Assembly: GCA_018399235.1 (NCBI GenBank)
Contig: JAGYOX010000007.1
Span: 1 to 47,665, forward strand
DNA: 47,665 nt
DNA from: Desulfobacterales bacterium
GTDB taxonomy: Bacteria; Desulfobacterota; Desulfobacteria; Desulfobacterales; Desulfosalsimonadaceae
Reading direction: 5' to 3'
Positions 24,017 through 31,516 of this stretch are shown here, piece by piece (the stretch's first letter is position 1; each line of letters opens with the position of its first letter). The position numbers and the translations under genes are program-made. The notes beneath the pieces were generated by a model. It was given only the letters and a program-made list of their open reading frames with translations. It made no database searches and had not been told where the DNA came from.

Positions 24017-25066
24017 ATGAAGCTTGAGGTGCCTTGGAAGAAGCCAGAGGTTTCGGTTGATATTGATTCAATCGCCTTGATGATTGCCGACTTGCAGAAA
24101 GAAACCGGAGAGATTCCATGGAGTGACGGAGGCAAGACCGATCCCTGGGATCACGTGGAAGCCGCCATGGGGCTTGCAATTTGCGGCTATATCGCCGAAG
24201 CCCGTGCCGCATATATGTGGCTGGCCGACATTCAGCTGGCGGATGGAAGCTGGTATGCATCCTACCTTAAGGGCAACCCGCTTGATCGAACCAGAGAAAC
24301 CAACCTTTCGGCCTATATTGCGGTGGGTATTTTTCATTATTATCTGATAACCCATGATCTGCGATTTCTGTATCAGATGTGGCCCACCATTGAAGCGGCC
24401 ATTAACTTTACGGTAAGCCTTCAGGCGCCTGCGGGCGAAATCTACTGGGCCAAAAGCCCGGATCTGGAAGTCGACCCCATGGCGCTTTTGACCGGCTCGA
24501 GTTCAATCTTCATGAGCCTCAAATGTGCGCTTTCGATTGCCGGGTTGCTGGGAAAGGCCAAGCCGGAATGGAAAATCGCATTGATCAACCTTGGAGAGGC
24601 GATAAGAAACGGTTATCACCTGTTCAATATGACCAAATCCAGATATTCGATGGATTGGTTTTATCCGGTTCTTTCAGGTGCGGTAACAGGGAAAGCCGCC
24701 CAGGAACGAATCGACCAGCAGTGGAAAAAATTTGTGGTTGAAGATATGGGGGTTTTATGCGTATCCGATCGGCCATGGGTGACAATTGCGGAGACGTGTG
24801 AACTCGTGCTGGCATTGGCGGCCACGGGCAGGAATAAAATCGCCAGCATTGTTTTTAACTGGTTGGTAGATCGCAAATTTGAAGATGGATCCTACTGGTG
24901 CGGGTTTACTTACCCGGATATGGTGATCTGGCCGGAAGATAAAATCAGCTGGACCAACGGTGTCGTCATTATGGCGGCAGATGCCTTATATCAAATTTCG
25001 CCGGCAGCCAATTTATTCAATCATAGCTTCTGGGACTCCCCTGAATTCCTTTCATACCTGGAGTAA
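24017..25066 (+). CDS. Alpha/alpha-toroid protein (prenyltransferase/terpene-cyclase or glycosidase-like fold), function unknown
   Basis: A 349-aa protein built from repeated helical hairpins with recurring aromatic motifs: WDHVEAAMGL, QLADGSWYASYL, FEDGSYWCGFTYPDMVIW. Such Q-x-x-D-G-S-W repeats are typical of alpha/alpha-barrel enzymes such as squalene-cyclase/prenyltransferase domains and GH15-like glycosidases. No DxDD cyclase motif is seen, so catalysis of that type is doubtful. No signal peptide. A good ribosome site (AAGGAT) precedes the ATG. Its stop lies just before the acyltransferase gene, so the pair is likely one unit, perhaps in surface glycan or lipid metabolism (inference). Confidence 0.6.
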   Translation: MKLEVPWKKPEVSVDIDSIALMIADLQKETGEIPWSDGGKTDPWDHVEAAMGLAICGYIAEARAAYMWLADIQLADGSWYASYLKGNPLDRTRETNLSAYIAVGIFHYYLITHDLRFLYQMWPTIEAAINFTVSLQAPAGEIYWAKSPDLEVDPMALLTGSSSIFMSLKCALSIAGLLGKAKPEWKIALINLGEAIRNGYHLFNMTKSRYSMDWFYPVLSGAVTGKAAQERIDQQWKKFVVEDMGVLCVSDRPWVTIAETCELVLALAATGRNKIASIVFNWLVDRKFEDGSYWCGFTYPDMVIWPEDKISWTNGVVIMAADALYQISPAANLFNHSFWDSPEFLSYLE

Positions 25067-25076
25067 GGCGCTTTTC

Positions 25077-25799
25077 TTGCGAAGAGAGCATCGACCCTAT
25101 TTTTTAAAAAAAGCCTATCTGAGATTTCAACAAGCCTATGCGCGGTATTTTCTGCGCCCCCAGTTCGACTATCTGGGGAATGGCTACACGATCACGCAAC
25201 CTTGGAATATCAAAATCTTCGGCGCCCCAATTAAACTCGGCAAACATGCCAATATATTGAGCACCTCTGACAAAAAAATCCGATTGACCGTATGGGCCGA
25301 GGATAAAAACAAAGGGGGGATTGAAATCGGCAATTACTGCCTGATTTGTCCAGGCGTGAGGATCAGCTCGGCCGATTATATCCGTATCGGAAATAATACC
25401 ATGCTTGCCAGCCACGCCTATATTACGGATGCCGACTGGCATGGTATTTACAACCGAATATGGACCCTCGGCCCAACCGCCCCGGTGTCTATCGGTGAAA
25501 ATGTATGGATTGGCGACAGCGCAATCATCTGCAAAGGAGTTACCATCGGGGATAACAGTATCATCGGCGCCGGTTCCGTAGTTATCCGGTCGATACCCCC
25601 AAATACGATTGCCGCCGGCAATCCGGCCCGGGTGGTAAAGGAACTGGACCCCACACAAAGCTTTATAATGCGTTCGGAATGGTTTGCCGACCCGGCCAAA
25701 CTGAAAAAAGAAATCGACGACTTGGATTTAGAGAACCTTCAGGGCAACTCCATTTTTCACTGGCTAAGAACCCTCTTCTTCCCCCGCCAAACCGACTGA
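25077..25799 (+). CDS. Left-handed beta-helix (hexapeptide repeat) acyltransferase, WbbJ-like
   Basis: O-acetyltransferase-type protein with hexapeptide repeats (IEIGNYCLICPGVRISSADYIRIGNNTML; VSIGENVWIGDSAIICKGVTIG; GDNSIIGAGSVVIRSIPPNTIAAGNPARVV). The probable catalytic histidine is in DADWHGIYNR. The start is uncertain: a GTG at 24960 would give 279 aa but overlaps the upstream gene by 107 nt, with a sequence that looks like a frame shadow. A TTG at 25077 with AAGG upstream gives 240 aa and fits the family better. It probably acetylates a sugar or glycolipid precursor. It ends 8 nt from the convergent alcohol dehydrogenase gene. Confidence 0.8.
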   Translation: MRREHRPYFLKKAYLRFQQAYARYFLRPQFDYLGNGYTITQPWNIKIFGAPIKLGKHANILSTSDKKIRLTVWAEDKNKGGIEIGNYCLICPGVRISSADYIRIGNNTMLASHAYITDADWHGIYNRIWTLGPTAPVSIGENVWIGDSAIICKGVTIGDNSIIGAGSVVIRSIPPNTIAAGNPARVVKELDPTQSFIMRSEWFADPAKLKKEIDDLDLENLQGNSIFHWLRTLFFPRQTD

Positions 25800-25807
25800 T
25801 CGCCGAC

Positions 25808-27019
25808 TTATGGCAAAAGCTGCCGAACCAGATCTTCACATTCGTCCCGGGTCATGATCGTCGGCACGGGATAATCGGGATGGGCTTCATCCAAGGCACG
25901 CTTGGCAATCAGGGGAATATCCGCTTCCTCGAGTTCTTTAATATATGTGGGGATGTCCATATTCTTATTCATTGTTTTTATTTTTTCAATGAACGCGTAG
26001 GAAAGCTCCTCATCGGATTCCCCGTTGGCGCCCAAACCGCCGGCAAGAGCCAAACTGGCCAATTTGCTTTCCGCATCCTCTCGGCAAAACTCCAGCACAT
26101 AGGGGAGAATAACGGCATTGGCAAGCCCATGGGGCACGCCGTAAAGCCCTCCCAGAGTGTGTGCGATCGCATGCACGTAGCCCACATAAGCCCTTGTAAA
26201 AGCTGAGCCTGCATAAAAAGAGGCGAGGGCCATATTGTTGCGCGCCTCTATATTGGAACCGTTTTGATAGGCCTCCTCAAGGTTCTCAAAGATCAACGCC
26301 GTCGCCTTTTCGGCATTTTCATCAGTAAATTTGTTGCCGTTGACCCCGATATAGGCCTCAACGGCATGGGTGAGCGCATCCATTCCTGTCGTAGCGGTAA
26401 TGTGCGGCGGCAGCCCGACCATGAGTTCGGGATCCAGGACTGCAATTTTGGGTATGAGTTTAAAGTCGTTGATAGCAAATTTCTTATGGGTGTCGGCATC
26501 GGTAATGACCGCGGCAATGGTTGTTTCCGATCCGGTGCCGGCGGTTGTCGGCACGGCAAAAAATGGGGGGATCGGTATAAAGACCCTGAACAGGCCCTTC
26601 ATTCGCCTAACGCTTAGGTAGGGATTCGATATTCTGGCGCCGATAATCTTGGCACAGTCAATGGGTGAGCCGCCGCCAAAACCGATAATACCGTCACACT
26701 TATTTTCCTTGTATAGCCTCCTGCCCGCCTCGACATTCTCAATGGTGGGGTTGGGCTCAACATCATCAAAGACCGTGTAATCGACTCCGTTTTCCTCAAG
26801 GGACGCCAGAAATCCGTCAGGCAGTTTCAGGTTCATCAGCACTTTGTCCGTTACCACCAGAACATGCTTCAGCCCCCTTATACGGATATTTTCAGCCAGT
26901 TTTTTAACGCTGCCCGGCCCGGTCAGCAGGGCCGGCACCGGAAATGGAAAAACATCCGCGACGACTTTCATGACCCCGTGCTGCACCCGATACATTCTTT
27001 TCTTTAAGGTCCAGATCAT
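25808..27019 (-). CDS. Iron-containing (group III) alcohol dehydrogenase
   Basis: NAD(P)-dependent alcohol/aldehyde oxidoreductase of 403 aa. It has GGGSPIDCAK in the nucleotide-binding domain, TTAGTGSET, and metal ligands D214, H218, H283 and H297, with the spacing of FucO-type enzymes (GMDALTHAVEAY and HAIAHTLGGLYGVPHG). AGGAG lies 8 nt before the ATG. The N-terminal ~20 residues (basic, MIWTLKKRMYRVQHG) are longer than in most relatives. The substrate cannot be told; the neighbouring zinc-type dehydrogenase and methyltransferases hint at oxidation of an alcohol or aldehyde released from a methylated or C1-linked compound (inference). Confidence 0.92.
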   Translation of the reverse strand: MIWTLKKRMYRVQHGVMKVVADVFPFPVPALLTGPGSVKKLAENIRIRGLKHVLVVTDKVLMNLKLPDGFLASLEENGVDYTVFDDVEPNPTIENVEAGRRLYKENKCDGIIGFGGGSPIDCAKIIGARISNPYLSVRRMKGLFRVFIPIPPFFAVPTTAGTGSETTIAAVITDADTHKKFAINDFKLIPKIAVLDPELMVGLPPHITATTGMDALTHAVEAYIGVNGNKFTDENAEKATALIFENLEEAYQNGSNIEARNNMALASFYAGSAFTRAYVGYVHAIAHTLGGLYGVPHGLANAVILPYVLEFCREDAESKLASLALAGGLGANGESDEELSYAFIEKIKTMNKNMDIPTYIKELEEADIPLIAKRALDEAHPDYPVPTIMTRDECEDLVRQLLP

Positions 27020-27144
27020 TCGACTTGCTCCTATTAACGATTAATGCCCAAAGGAATCCAGACGGATTTCAGATTTTTTTATAGTTGACTGTCTTGAACT
27101 GTACCTATCCGGATATCAAACCGCCAGGGACATCGCAACCGGAT

Positions 27145-28131
27145 TTATTCCGTATTAACGAAAGAGCCAGTGAAATCGAGCACATATTTAAAACCGCCGC
27201 CGGCCAGAACCCGCGGCATCAGCCTGGGCGCCCTTTCCGGCGGCACTACGGCCTCTATCAAATATTTTACAGCATCTTGATGGCTTTCCATGAAATAAAC
27301 GGCCCGGCGCATATTTTCCCGGGTCAGCCCATAAGCCCCGGAAAGGGTTATCTCCCGGTAATGAACCAGATCGATCAGGCCGGTCTCTATCATCCGGTTT
27401 TTGGCCAAGCCACTGAAAAACAAAAACCGGCCGCCCTTGTCCACCTTGGCCAGGCCCTTCTGAAATGCCGTTTCATCCGGGCAGGCATTGACGACCAAGT
27501 CAAAGTCGTTCTCGCTGGTCTCTTGCAGACAGACAATTTCCGTTTTTTTAAGAAAACCGTCTGCAATTTTTATCTTTTTCGGATTTTTTTCAATTACAAC
27601 CGGCCGGGCGCCGGCGGTCTTGGCTGCCAGGGCGGTCAACAGCCCCAGAGTACCGCCGCCATAAACCAGGACCCGGTCACTTGAGCTGATATGACCGATT
27701 TCCAAAGCATGCAGCACACATCCCAAGGGTTCAGCCAAACATGCGGTAACTACCGACATAGTCTCGGGAATGGGTAGCAGGCTGGTCTGCGGCACGATTA
27801 CCCGGTCGGCAAACCCCCCATCCCGGTGAAACCCGGTTATTTGCATCACCTCACACAGGTTCTCCCGGCCAGCCACGCAGAACCGGCAGTTTCCGCAACT
27901 GTCCCCCGGCCAGACCACATAGCGCCTTTGCCAGTCATCGACGACTACCATCTCGTGACCGGGCACGCGGGGAAGTACCAAGTCCCGGTGGCCTTCCGAC
28001 CACATCTTCGCATCGGTCCTGCAAATGGCGCAACAGAGTACCCGGACCAGGGCATAGCCTGCCGGGGAATTTTCAAAATCACCACTTTCCTGAACCTCCA
28101 GGCGCTTTGGCCCGGTCAGTACCATTTTCAT
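27145..28131 (-). CDS. Zinc-dependent medium-chain alcohol dehydrogenase
   Basis: MDR-family oxidoreductase of 328 aa. Catalytic zinc ligands C37 (in CAICRTD), H59 and E60 (VPGHEM) are present, as are the four structural-zinc cysteines C79, C82, C85 and C93. The Rossmann glycine motif reads VYGGGTLGLL, followed by an acidic residue (VIEKN), which favours NAD+ over NADP+. AGGAGAA precedes the ATG. It lies 125 bp upstream of the iron-type dehydrogenase on the same strand; a 344-bp repeat-rich gap separates it from the TrpD-like gene. The substrate is not identifiable. Confidence 0.9.
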   Translation of the reverse strand: MKMVLTGPKRLEVQESGDFENSPAGYALVRVLCCAICRTDAKMWSEGHRDLVLPRVPGHEMVVVDDWQRRYVVWPGDSCGNCRFCVAGRENLCEVMQITGFHRDGGFADRVIVPQTSLLPIPETMSVVTACLAEPLGCVLHALEIGHISSSDRVLVYGGGTLGLLTALAAKTAGARPVVIEKNPKKIKIADGFLKKTEIVCLQETSENDFDLVVNACPDETAFQKGLAKVDKGGRFLFFSGLAKNRMIETGLIDLVHYREITLSGAYGLTRENMRRAVYFMESHQDAVKYLIEAVVPPERAPRLMPRVLAGGGFKYVLDFTGSFVNTE

Positions 28132-28227
28132 TCACATTCTCCTATAGTAGCCTTGACAGTCTCGTAAAAAGCGATTTATTCTGCCACGGCGGTATTTTTG
28201 CAGAAAGGAACTTTTGCGACAGGTTAA

Positions 28228-28259
28228 AGGCACTGAGGCACTGAGGCACTGAGGCACTA
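28228..28259. repeat. 8-bp tandem repeat AGGCACTG x4
   Basis: Four consecutive copies of AGGCACTG, the last ending in A instead of G. It is a simple microsatellite-like array in noncoding sequence, so slippage here would not alter a protein. Confidence 0.85.
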
Positions 28260-28271
28260 AGCTTTTGATTT

Positions 28272-28308
28272 TTTTAACCTTATACCCTATACCTTAAACC
28301 TTAAACCG
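28272..28308. repeat. Degenerate 7-bp tandem repeat (TTAAACC-type)
   Basis: Units TTATACC, CTATACC, TTAAACC, TTAAACC with a 7-nt period. Flanks on both sides (TTTTGATTTTTTTAACC before, AAGTTACTTAGAA after) are shared with 2826-2885, so the whole ~55-bp block is a second copy in the same orientation. Confidence 0.75.
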
Positions 28309-28334
28309 TTAAGTTACTTAGAAGTAGATTTTAA

Positions 28335-28471
28335 GATGGCAAAGTAAAAAGTTTAAGCCCCGTTTAAGATCAGGGGGCGCGCAAATCCCGAGAAATGCAG
28401 AGTACTTAGCTGTACGTGAAATTTCGAGGGATGCAGCGCAACACAGATATTGGACTTTTTACGAAGCCATC
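28335..28471. repeat. Dispersed palindromic element, copy 2 (137 bp)
   Basis: Terminal inverted repeat GATGGCAAAGTAAAAAGT (28335-28352) and ACTTTTTACGAAGCCATC (28454-28471). The interior closely matches 20402-20489, apart from about 13 extra bases near 28360. It ends 4 bp from the stop codon of the TrpD-like gene, just as copy 1 touches the stop codon of the MBL gene. Confidence 0.8.
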
Positions 28472-28475
28472 AGCC

Positions 28476-29603
28476 TTAGGCCACCAAACGCTCCAAGGTT
28501 TTGATCCCCTTTTCCGGGTCCCTGTTCTGTTCGGATACCCAGGCCGCCAAGGTATTAAAAGCGGCACCGCTTTCAAGGGCACCCGCTGCCATTTCCAAAC
28601 CGGCTTCAATACTGGGAACCATGTCCGCCACATAAAAAATCAAGGCGGCATTAATCATGACCGCCTCCTTTCTCATGCCGTTTTCCCGACTATTGATCAA
28701 ATCAACAAAACGCCGGGCTTCGCAATCCATATCCGGCGCCGGGGATAAATCGGCGGGGTTACCCTTTCCCAATCCGTAATCCTGCGGCCGGATGGTAAAG
28801 TTTTCGATATCGCCGTTTTCAAAAAGCCGGGCGCAGTGGGTGGGACCGCTCACCGAGGCCTCATCCATCCCCGGGGCCAGCCATTGGTCGACATTGTTCC
28901 CGCCGCTGTCAATCTGACCGTAAACCACCACCGCCTTTTTGTAGCCGATGGACTTCATCACGCCGATGACCGGCGAAATCATCTCTCTTGAGTAGACACC
29001 CCGCACACCAATGTCCGGCAAGGCGGGATTGGCCAGGGAGGCGGCGATGTTTAAGGTGGAGCCAAAATAAATTTGTGATAGAATTCGTCCCAATGCTCCG
29101 GGATGAATCCCCGAGCTCATCCCATTAAATAGGCCGATACCGGCCCTTTCAATACTTTTCGCCACCACTGCCGGCGGGCAATCCACATCGATACCCAACC
29201 TTTCAGAAATATCTACCGTACCGCAAAAAGAAGTGATCGCCCTCGAGCCGTGACGGGCCATGGGTATCCCTCGGGCGGCGGCTACAATAGCTGCGGCTGT
29301 ACTGATATTAAAGGTTTTAAAAGTATCCCGGCCGGTACCGCTGTTCTCCACTACCGGCCGGGAGGTATTGAGCTTGACTTTGACCGTATCCAGGTTGTAG
29401 ATGGCTTCCCAGGCGCCGGCTACCTCCATTTCGGTTTCGCCTTTAGCCGCCAGTGCAGCCAAAAGAGCGCCCTGTTGTATAGGCGTAGTGGCATTGGTCA
29501 GAATAGTGGAGAAAGCTTGGACGGCTTCTTTTCGGGTAAGGTTTTCATGCCGGATCAGGCGGGTTATGATGGCACCGAACCGGCGATCGTTTTCTGCTGT
29601 CAT
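28476..29603 (-). CDS. TrpD-like glycosyltransferase-family phosphoribosyltransferase (not clearly anthranilate-specific)
   Basis: A 375-aa member of the anthranilate phosphoribosyltransferase / thymidine phosphorylase fold. The PRPP loop reads GTGRDTFKTFNIST (residues 89-102), where TrpD has GTGGDG. The KHGNR motif reads RHGSR (117-121) and the following GSAD-type motif reads CGTVD (127-131). No other trp gene lies nearby. AGGAGGT lies 5 nt before the ATG, and a cobalamin riboswitch sits in the leader. The protein may therefore transfer phosphoribose to a different aromatic or heterocyclic acceptor, for example one linked to cobamide or C1 metabolism. That is inference; a true TrpD remains possible. 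Confidence 0.75.
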   Translation of the reverse strand: MTAENDRRFGAIITRLIRHENLTRKEAVQAFSTILTNATTPIQQGALLAALAAKGETEMEVAGAWEAIYNLDTVKVKLNTSRPVVENSGTGRDTFKTFNISTAAAIVAAARGIPMARHGSRAITSFCGTVDISERLGIDVDCPPAVVAKSIERAGIGLFNGMSSGIHPGALGRILSQIYFGSTLNIAASLANPALPDIGVRGVYSREMISPVIGVMKSIGYKKAVVVYGQIDSGGNNVDQWLAPGMDEASVSGPTHCARLFENGDIENFTIRPQDYGLGKGNPADLSPAPDMDCEARRFVDLINSRENGMRKEAVMINAALIFYVADMVPSIEAGLEMAAGALESGAAFNTLAAWVSEQNRDPEKGIKTLERLVA

Positions 29604-29654
29604 AAAATACCTCCTGCATTTTGCGCCAGAAGGATTTTATCCAGCAAAAATCCG

Positions 29655-29825
29655 GTCATACCCATCAAGGCAGGCTTTCCGGCTTACGGATTATCCTCGA
29701 ACCGCGCCTTCCCCCCAGGAAATCACCTGAAAGTGGCCTTAAGCGATTCTCGTCCCCGATCACGGCAACGGCTGGTATGCGATGGCCTCGCACCATCTTT
29801 CCTTTTACCCGGAAACCGACCGCAT
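29655..29825 (-). promoter_or_regulatory. Cobalamin riboswitch in the leader of the TrpD-like gene
   Basis: Read on the minus strand, the region has the ordered conserved parts of the B12 aptamer: an AAAGGAAAG...GGTG segment (about 29817-29789), a CCAGCCGTTGCCGTGATCGGGG part, GGCCACT...GGGGAAGGCGCGG (about 29736-29703), GATAATCCGTAAG, and the B12 box AGCCGGAAAGCCTGCC (29684-29669). A hairpin GGATTTT/AAAATCC (29653-29632) follows, then the ribosome site. This is the order expected for B12-dependent control of translation or termination. The 5' boundary is approximate. An Rfam covariance-model search for RF00174 would settle it. Confidence 0.85.
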
Positions 29826-30008
29826 GGGCATGGGCGGGTCCCGGCACCTTGACGGTTAATCGCTTTTTCTTATAAAAAATGACGCCGGGCTTTGTCAAGC
29901 ATGGATGCACATACAAAAAAAATACGCCACTCGCCCGAAAAACAGGCTATAATTCTCATTGATCATCCCGGCGTTTCATGAAATAATAATAAAACAAAGG
30001 AGATAGAA

Positions 30009-30044
30009 ATGCTGAAGGGATTCATCTCTCCTGCAGACTTATAG
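30009..30044 (+). CDS. Possible 11-codon leader peptide before the first MttB gene
   Basis: ATG at 30009 is preceded by an excellent ribosome site (AAAGGAG at about 29996-30002) and reads M-L-K-G-F-I-S-P-A-D-L before a TAG. If the TAG were read through, the frame would continue to a TGA overlapping the ATG of the methyltransferase gene (ATGA). It could be a leader peptide or a fortuitous frame. No independent evidence of translation. Confidence 0.3.
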   Translation: MLKGFISPADL

Positions 30045-30067
30045 GGCCCAGTGGCAAAAGGAATTTT

Positions 30068-31504
30068 ATGAAAATCAAGGAAATCGTCCAAACCACGCCC
30101 AATTTTCAGGTATTATCCGAAGACGAGATCGAGCGTATTTATTTTGACGCTTTAGGGATTATCGAAAGCGACGGTGCCCGGGTGGAAAGCCCCCAAGCCC
30201 TGCAACGGTTTAAGAAGAGCGAGGCCGTGGTAACGGATAACAATCTGGTGCGTATTCCCACTGTTTTGGTTGAAAAAGCCCTGCGTTGCCATCCACGAAA
30301 AATCGCCATTGCCGGCAGAAACAGGGAGCGCTCCGTTCGTCTGCAAAAAGATGAACTGGCTTTCGGCGCCGGCCCGATCTATCCCCTGGCACCAGTCGGA
30401 GGTAAGAACACAAACAAAGCCTCACCCTATAAAGAAATTTATAATACCGCCCGACTAGTGGATCACCTGCCCAACTATGATTTTATTACGGGTCCCCTGG
30501 TATGTTCCCCTAAAGGAAACGGCTCATTTAATCTGGATTACTTGGTCGCCATGCTGGAAGGCTGTGAAAAACCCATGCTGCTTGGGGGGCTAAATCAAAA
30601 AGCGCTTTACCGCCTATGGGAGATGGCGACCCTGATATGCGGGGGTGAAAAGGAATTTCAACTGAGCCCTCTTTTTGCCTATTATGTAGAAATCGATTCC
30701 CCCTTGACATTGTCTGCGGTGGAAGCTGAAAAACTACTGTTTTGCGCTGAAAAAAGAATCCCCTGCGTCTGTGCCTCAAGGGCGATTTCCGGCATTTCCG
30801 CCCCATCGACAATTGCCGGCATGCTGGTTCAGACCCTGGCGGAAACCATGCTGGTTTCTGTTCTTTCCTATCTTCAGAATCCTGGAATGCCTTTAATCAG
30901 AGGCGGGTTGATGACGGTACCGGGTCCATCCGGCGACGGTTGCTGCTGCGGTGCGCCGGAATTGGCTTTAAGTGAATCCGCCAACAGCGATGTAGCAAAA
31001 TGGTTGGGGCTGGGTATGTTATTCCCGGCGGGTATGACGAATGCCGAGGGAGTCGGTCAAGAGGCCGGTATTGATTGTACGACCAGCCTGTTTTACGCCT
31101 TTTTATCAGGAGCGGACCTGATTTATGGGATGGGATTGGTTAACAATGGCGAGGCGGCCTCCCTGGACAGCATGGTCATGTGTAATGAAATTATCGAAAT
31201 GATTAAACAGATCGGAAAGGGCATTAGCACAGACGAAGAGTATCTGGCCCTGGAGCTTATTGAGTCGGTCGGTCCGGGTGGCGAGTATCTGACCCAGGAT
31301 CACACCTACCAGCACTGGCAGGAATGGTTTCGGCCCCATTTGATCGACCGGTCCGGATATGAGAGTTGGGTAGCCGCAGGGCAAAAAACCATAAAGGACC
31401 GGGCTCGTGAAGAGCGAGAGAAAATACTGGCCGATCACATCCCTGCAAAGATGGAAGCGAAACTGTTGGAGGAGTTGCACGGCCTGGCCACAAATAAGGA
31501 ATAA
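30068..31504 (+). CDS. Trimethylamine methyltransferase (MttB)-family protein, non-pyrrolysine
   Basis: A 478-aa TIM-barrel methyltransferase of the MttB superfamily, which moves a methyl group from quaternary amines such as glycine betaine, proline betaine or carnitine to a corrinoid protein. Family features include IYFDALGIIESDGARVESPQA near the N-terminus, FGAGPIYPLAP, PLVCSPKGNGS, GAPELALSESANSDVAKWLGLG and the C-terminal AVGPGG-like ESVGPGGEYL with HTYQHWQEWFRP. No in-frame UAG is present, so it does not carry pyrrolysine as true MttB does. AAAGGA precedes the ATG. It is the first of two tandem paralogues; no cognate corrinoid protein gene (MttC type) is seen in the window. Substrate unknown. 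Confidence 0.88.
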   Translation: MKIKEIVQTTPNFQVLSEDEIERIYFDALGIIESDGARVESPQALQRFKKSEAVVTDNNLVRIPTVLVEKALRCHPRKIAIAGRNRERSVRLQKDELAFGAGPIYPLAPVGGKNTNKASPYKEIYNTARLVDHLPNYDFITGPLVCSPKGNGSFNLDYLVAMLEGCEKPMLLGGLNQKALYRLWEMATLICGGEKEFQLSPLFAYYVEIDSPLTLSAVEAEKLLFCAEKRIPCVCASRAISGISAPSTIAGMLVQTLAETMLVSVLSYLQNPGMPLIRGGLMTVPGPSGDGCCCGAPELALSESANSDVAKWLGLGMLFPAGMTNAEGVGQEAGIDCTTSLFYAFLSGADLIYGMGLVNNGEAASLDSMVMCNEIIEMIKQIGKGISTDEEYLALELIESVGPGGEYLTQDHTYQHWQEWFRPHLIDRSGYESWVAAGQKTIKDRAREEREKILADHIPAKMEAKLLEELHGLATNKE

Positions 31505-31516
31505 GGAGCCTGTGTT

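Larger units (their letters stand above)
28132..28475. other. Repeat-rich spacer between the TrpD-like and zinc-ADH genes
   Basis: No gene is seen in these 344 bp. In order it holds a perfect 8-bp tandem repeat (28228-28259), a 7-nt-period array (28272-28308), and a palindromic element (28335-28471). The repeats make continuous transcription from the TrpD-like gene into the dehydrogenase genes uncertain. Confidence 0.65.

Noticed and set aside
24960-25076. GTG start at 24960 for the hexapeptide acyltransferase
   Set aside because: It needs a 107-nt overlap with the upstream gene, and the added residues look like a frame shadow; TTG at 25077 is preferred but not proven.
27085-27684. 199-aa plus-strand frame opposite the zinc alcohol dehydrogenase
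   Set aside because: Antisense shadow; the minus-strand protein has all zinc ligands and the Rossmann motif.
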